The notes beneath the pieces were generated by a model that saw only the letters and a program-made list of their open reading frames with translations, was not told the DNA's origin and made no database searches. A stretch of 64,000 nt of DNA from Karalla daura (lineage: Eukaryota; Chordata; Actinopteri; Chaetodontiformes; Leiognathidae), in the NCBI GenBank assembly GCA_029224185.1, contig JANZKI010000027.1, positions 1,860,001 to 1,924,000 on the forward strand. Reading direction: 5' to 3'. Each line of letters begins with the position of its first letter. The stretch's first letter is position 1. The translations under genes were made by a program, and so were the position numbers. Positions 63,917 to 64,000 of the stretch are shown here, one piece after another.

Positions 63917-64000
63917 TTTCTCAGTTTCGCGTTCGCAGTTCTACAAAAAGGCTCAACTTGGCTGTCGGAACCCACATGACAGGCATTTTGCTGTGCAGTT

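Larger units (their letters stand above)
1..64000 (+). repeat. 257-bp satellite DNA array filling the window
   Basis: Every part of the window aligns to the same 257-bp unit in one orientation. The ATGCAT of half B recurs at 403, 660, 917 and so on to 63916. The 247 steps between these marks add up exactly to 257 bp each, apart from fifteen 256-bp steps, one 254-bp step and one 309-bp step. No inverted copies, inserted elements or non-repeat bases are seen. Incomplete units lie at both ends (1-146 and 63917-64000), so the array continues beyond both edges and its true length is unknown. GC is about 47%. Uninterrupted tandem arrays of this kind are typical of eukaryotic heterochromatin; centromeric, subtelomeric or other location cannot be told from this window. 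The family is not recognised. Confidence 0.99.

Noticed and set aside
1..64000. CRISPR array
   Set aside because: The unit is 257 bp with no short repeat/unique spacer alternation; every part of the unit is repeated.
1..64000. Tandem repeat domain of one very large protein
   Set aside because: 257 bp shifts the frame each unit and all frames are stopped within about one monomer.
1..64000. Bacterial or phage accessory region with a new defence system
   Set aside because: No non-repeat genes are present; a 64-kb homogenised array with HORs is a eukaryotic satellite pattern.
1..64000. Whole array as an assembly artefact of one looping read
   Set aside because: Copies differ by many linked variants, and block orders and lengths vary in ways an artificial loop would not make. 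Exact copy number still cannot be trusted without raw reads.

Overview
The whole 64 kb window is one uninterrupted, head-to-tail satellite DNA array. About 249 copies of a 257-bp monomer run from the first base to the last in one orientation. I see no unique sequence, transposon, RNA gene, CRISPR array, convincing protein-coding gene or flanking DNA. An array this long and regular points to a eukaryotic chromosome, in centromeric, pericentromeric, subtelomeric or other heterochromatin. I do not recognise the satellite family and cannot name the species. GC is about 47% and each monomer keeps about ten CpG sites.

The monomer is itself an old dimer. A 129-bp half (half B, starting at the HindIII-type AAGCTT) and a 128-bp half (half A) align end to end at roughly 70% identity by hand. 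Both halves carry the palindrome AAATGCATTT at the same place. Shared bases (plus strand) sort the monomers into subfamilies. P has GACATG, CTTGGTGAACACCATA and TAGTAGG. G has GAAATG, CGTGGTGAACACAATA and TAGCAGG. R has GTGGTGG, TCTTACAG, ATCCGCTTGG and CACTATA. S has CTTGTAGCTCTG, often with a 1-bp deletion that makes a 256-bp monomer.

The order of subfamilies shows layered higher-order repeats (HORs). About 0-16.3 kb: a seven-monomer block recurs, twice 2570 bp apart, mixed with P/G/S/P quartets. About 16.3-25.6 kb: a mosaic rich in 256-bp monomers, with a 1797-bp seven-monomer tandem duplication. About 25.8-37.7 kb: an 11-monomer HOR of 2826 bp, two exact-length copies then shortened and lengthened ones. 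About 39.2-48.8 kb: a 13-monomer block repeated 24 monomers (6220 bp) downstream; the first copy contains the only 309-bp monomer. About 48.8-57.5 kb: blocks of 8, 8 and 7 monomers, each ending in P, or R then P, and starting again with G. About 57.5-63.9 kb: six-monomer, 1542-bp repeats. Chimeric monomers mark exchange inside the repeat unit.

The minus strand holds an 88-codon open frame in about 220 of 248 monomers, chained so that each start overlaps the previous stop by ten bases. Because 257 is not a multiple of three, most subfamily differences change amino acids, and about 27 copies are broken, I treat it as a by-product of satellite homogenisation. Genes working together cannot be described because none is visible.
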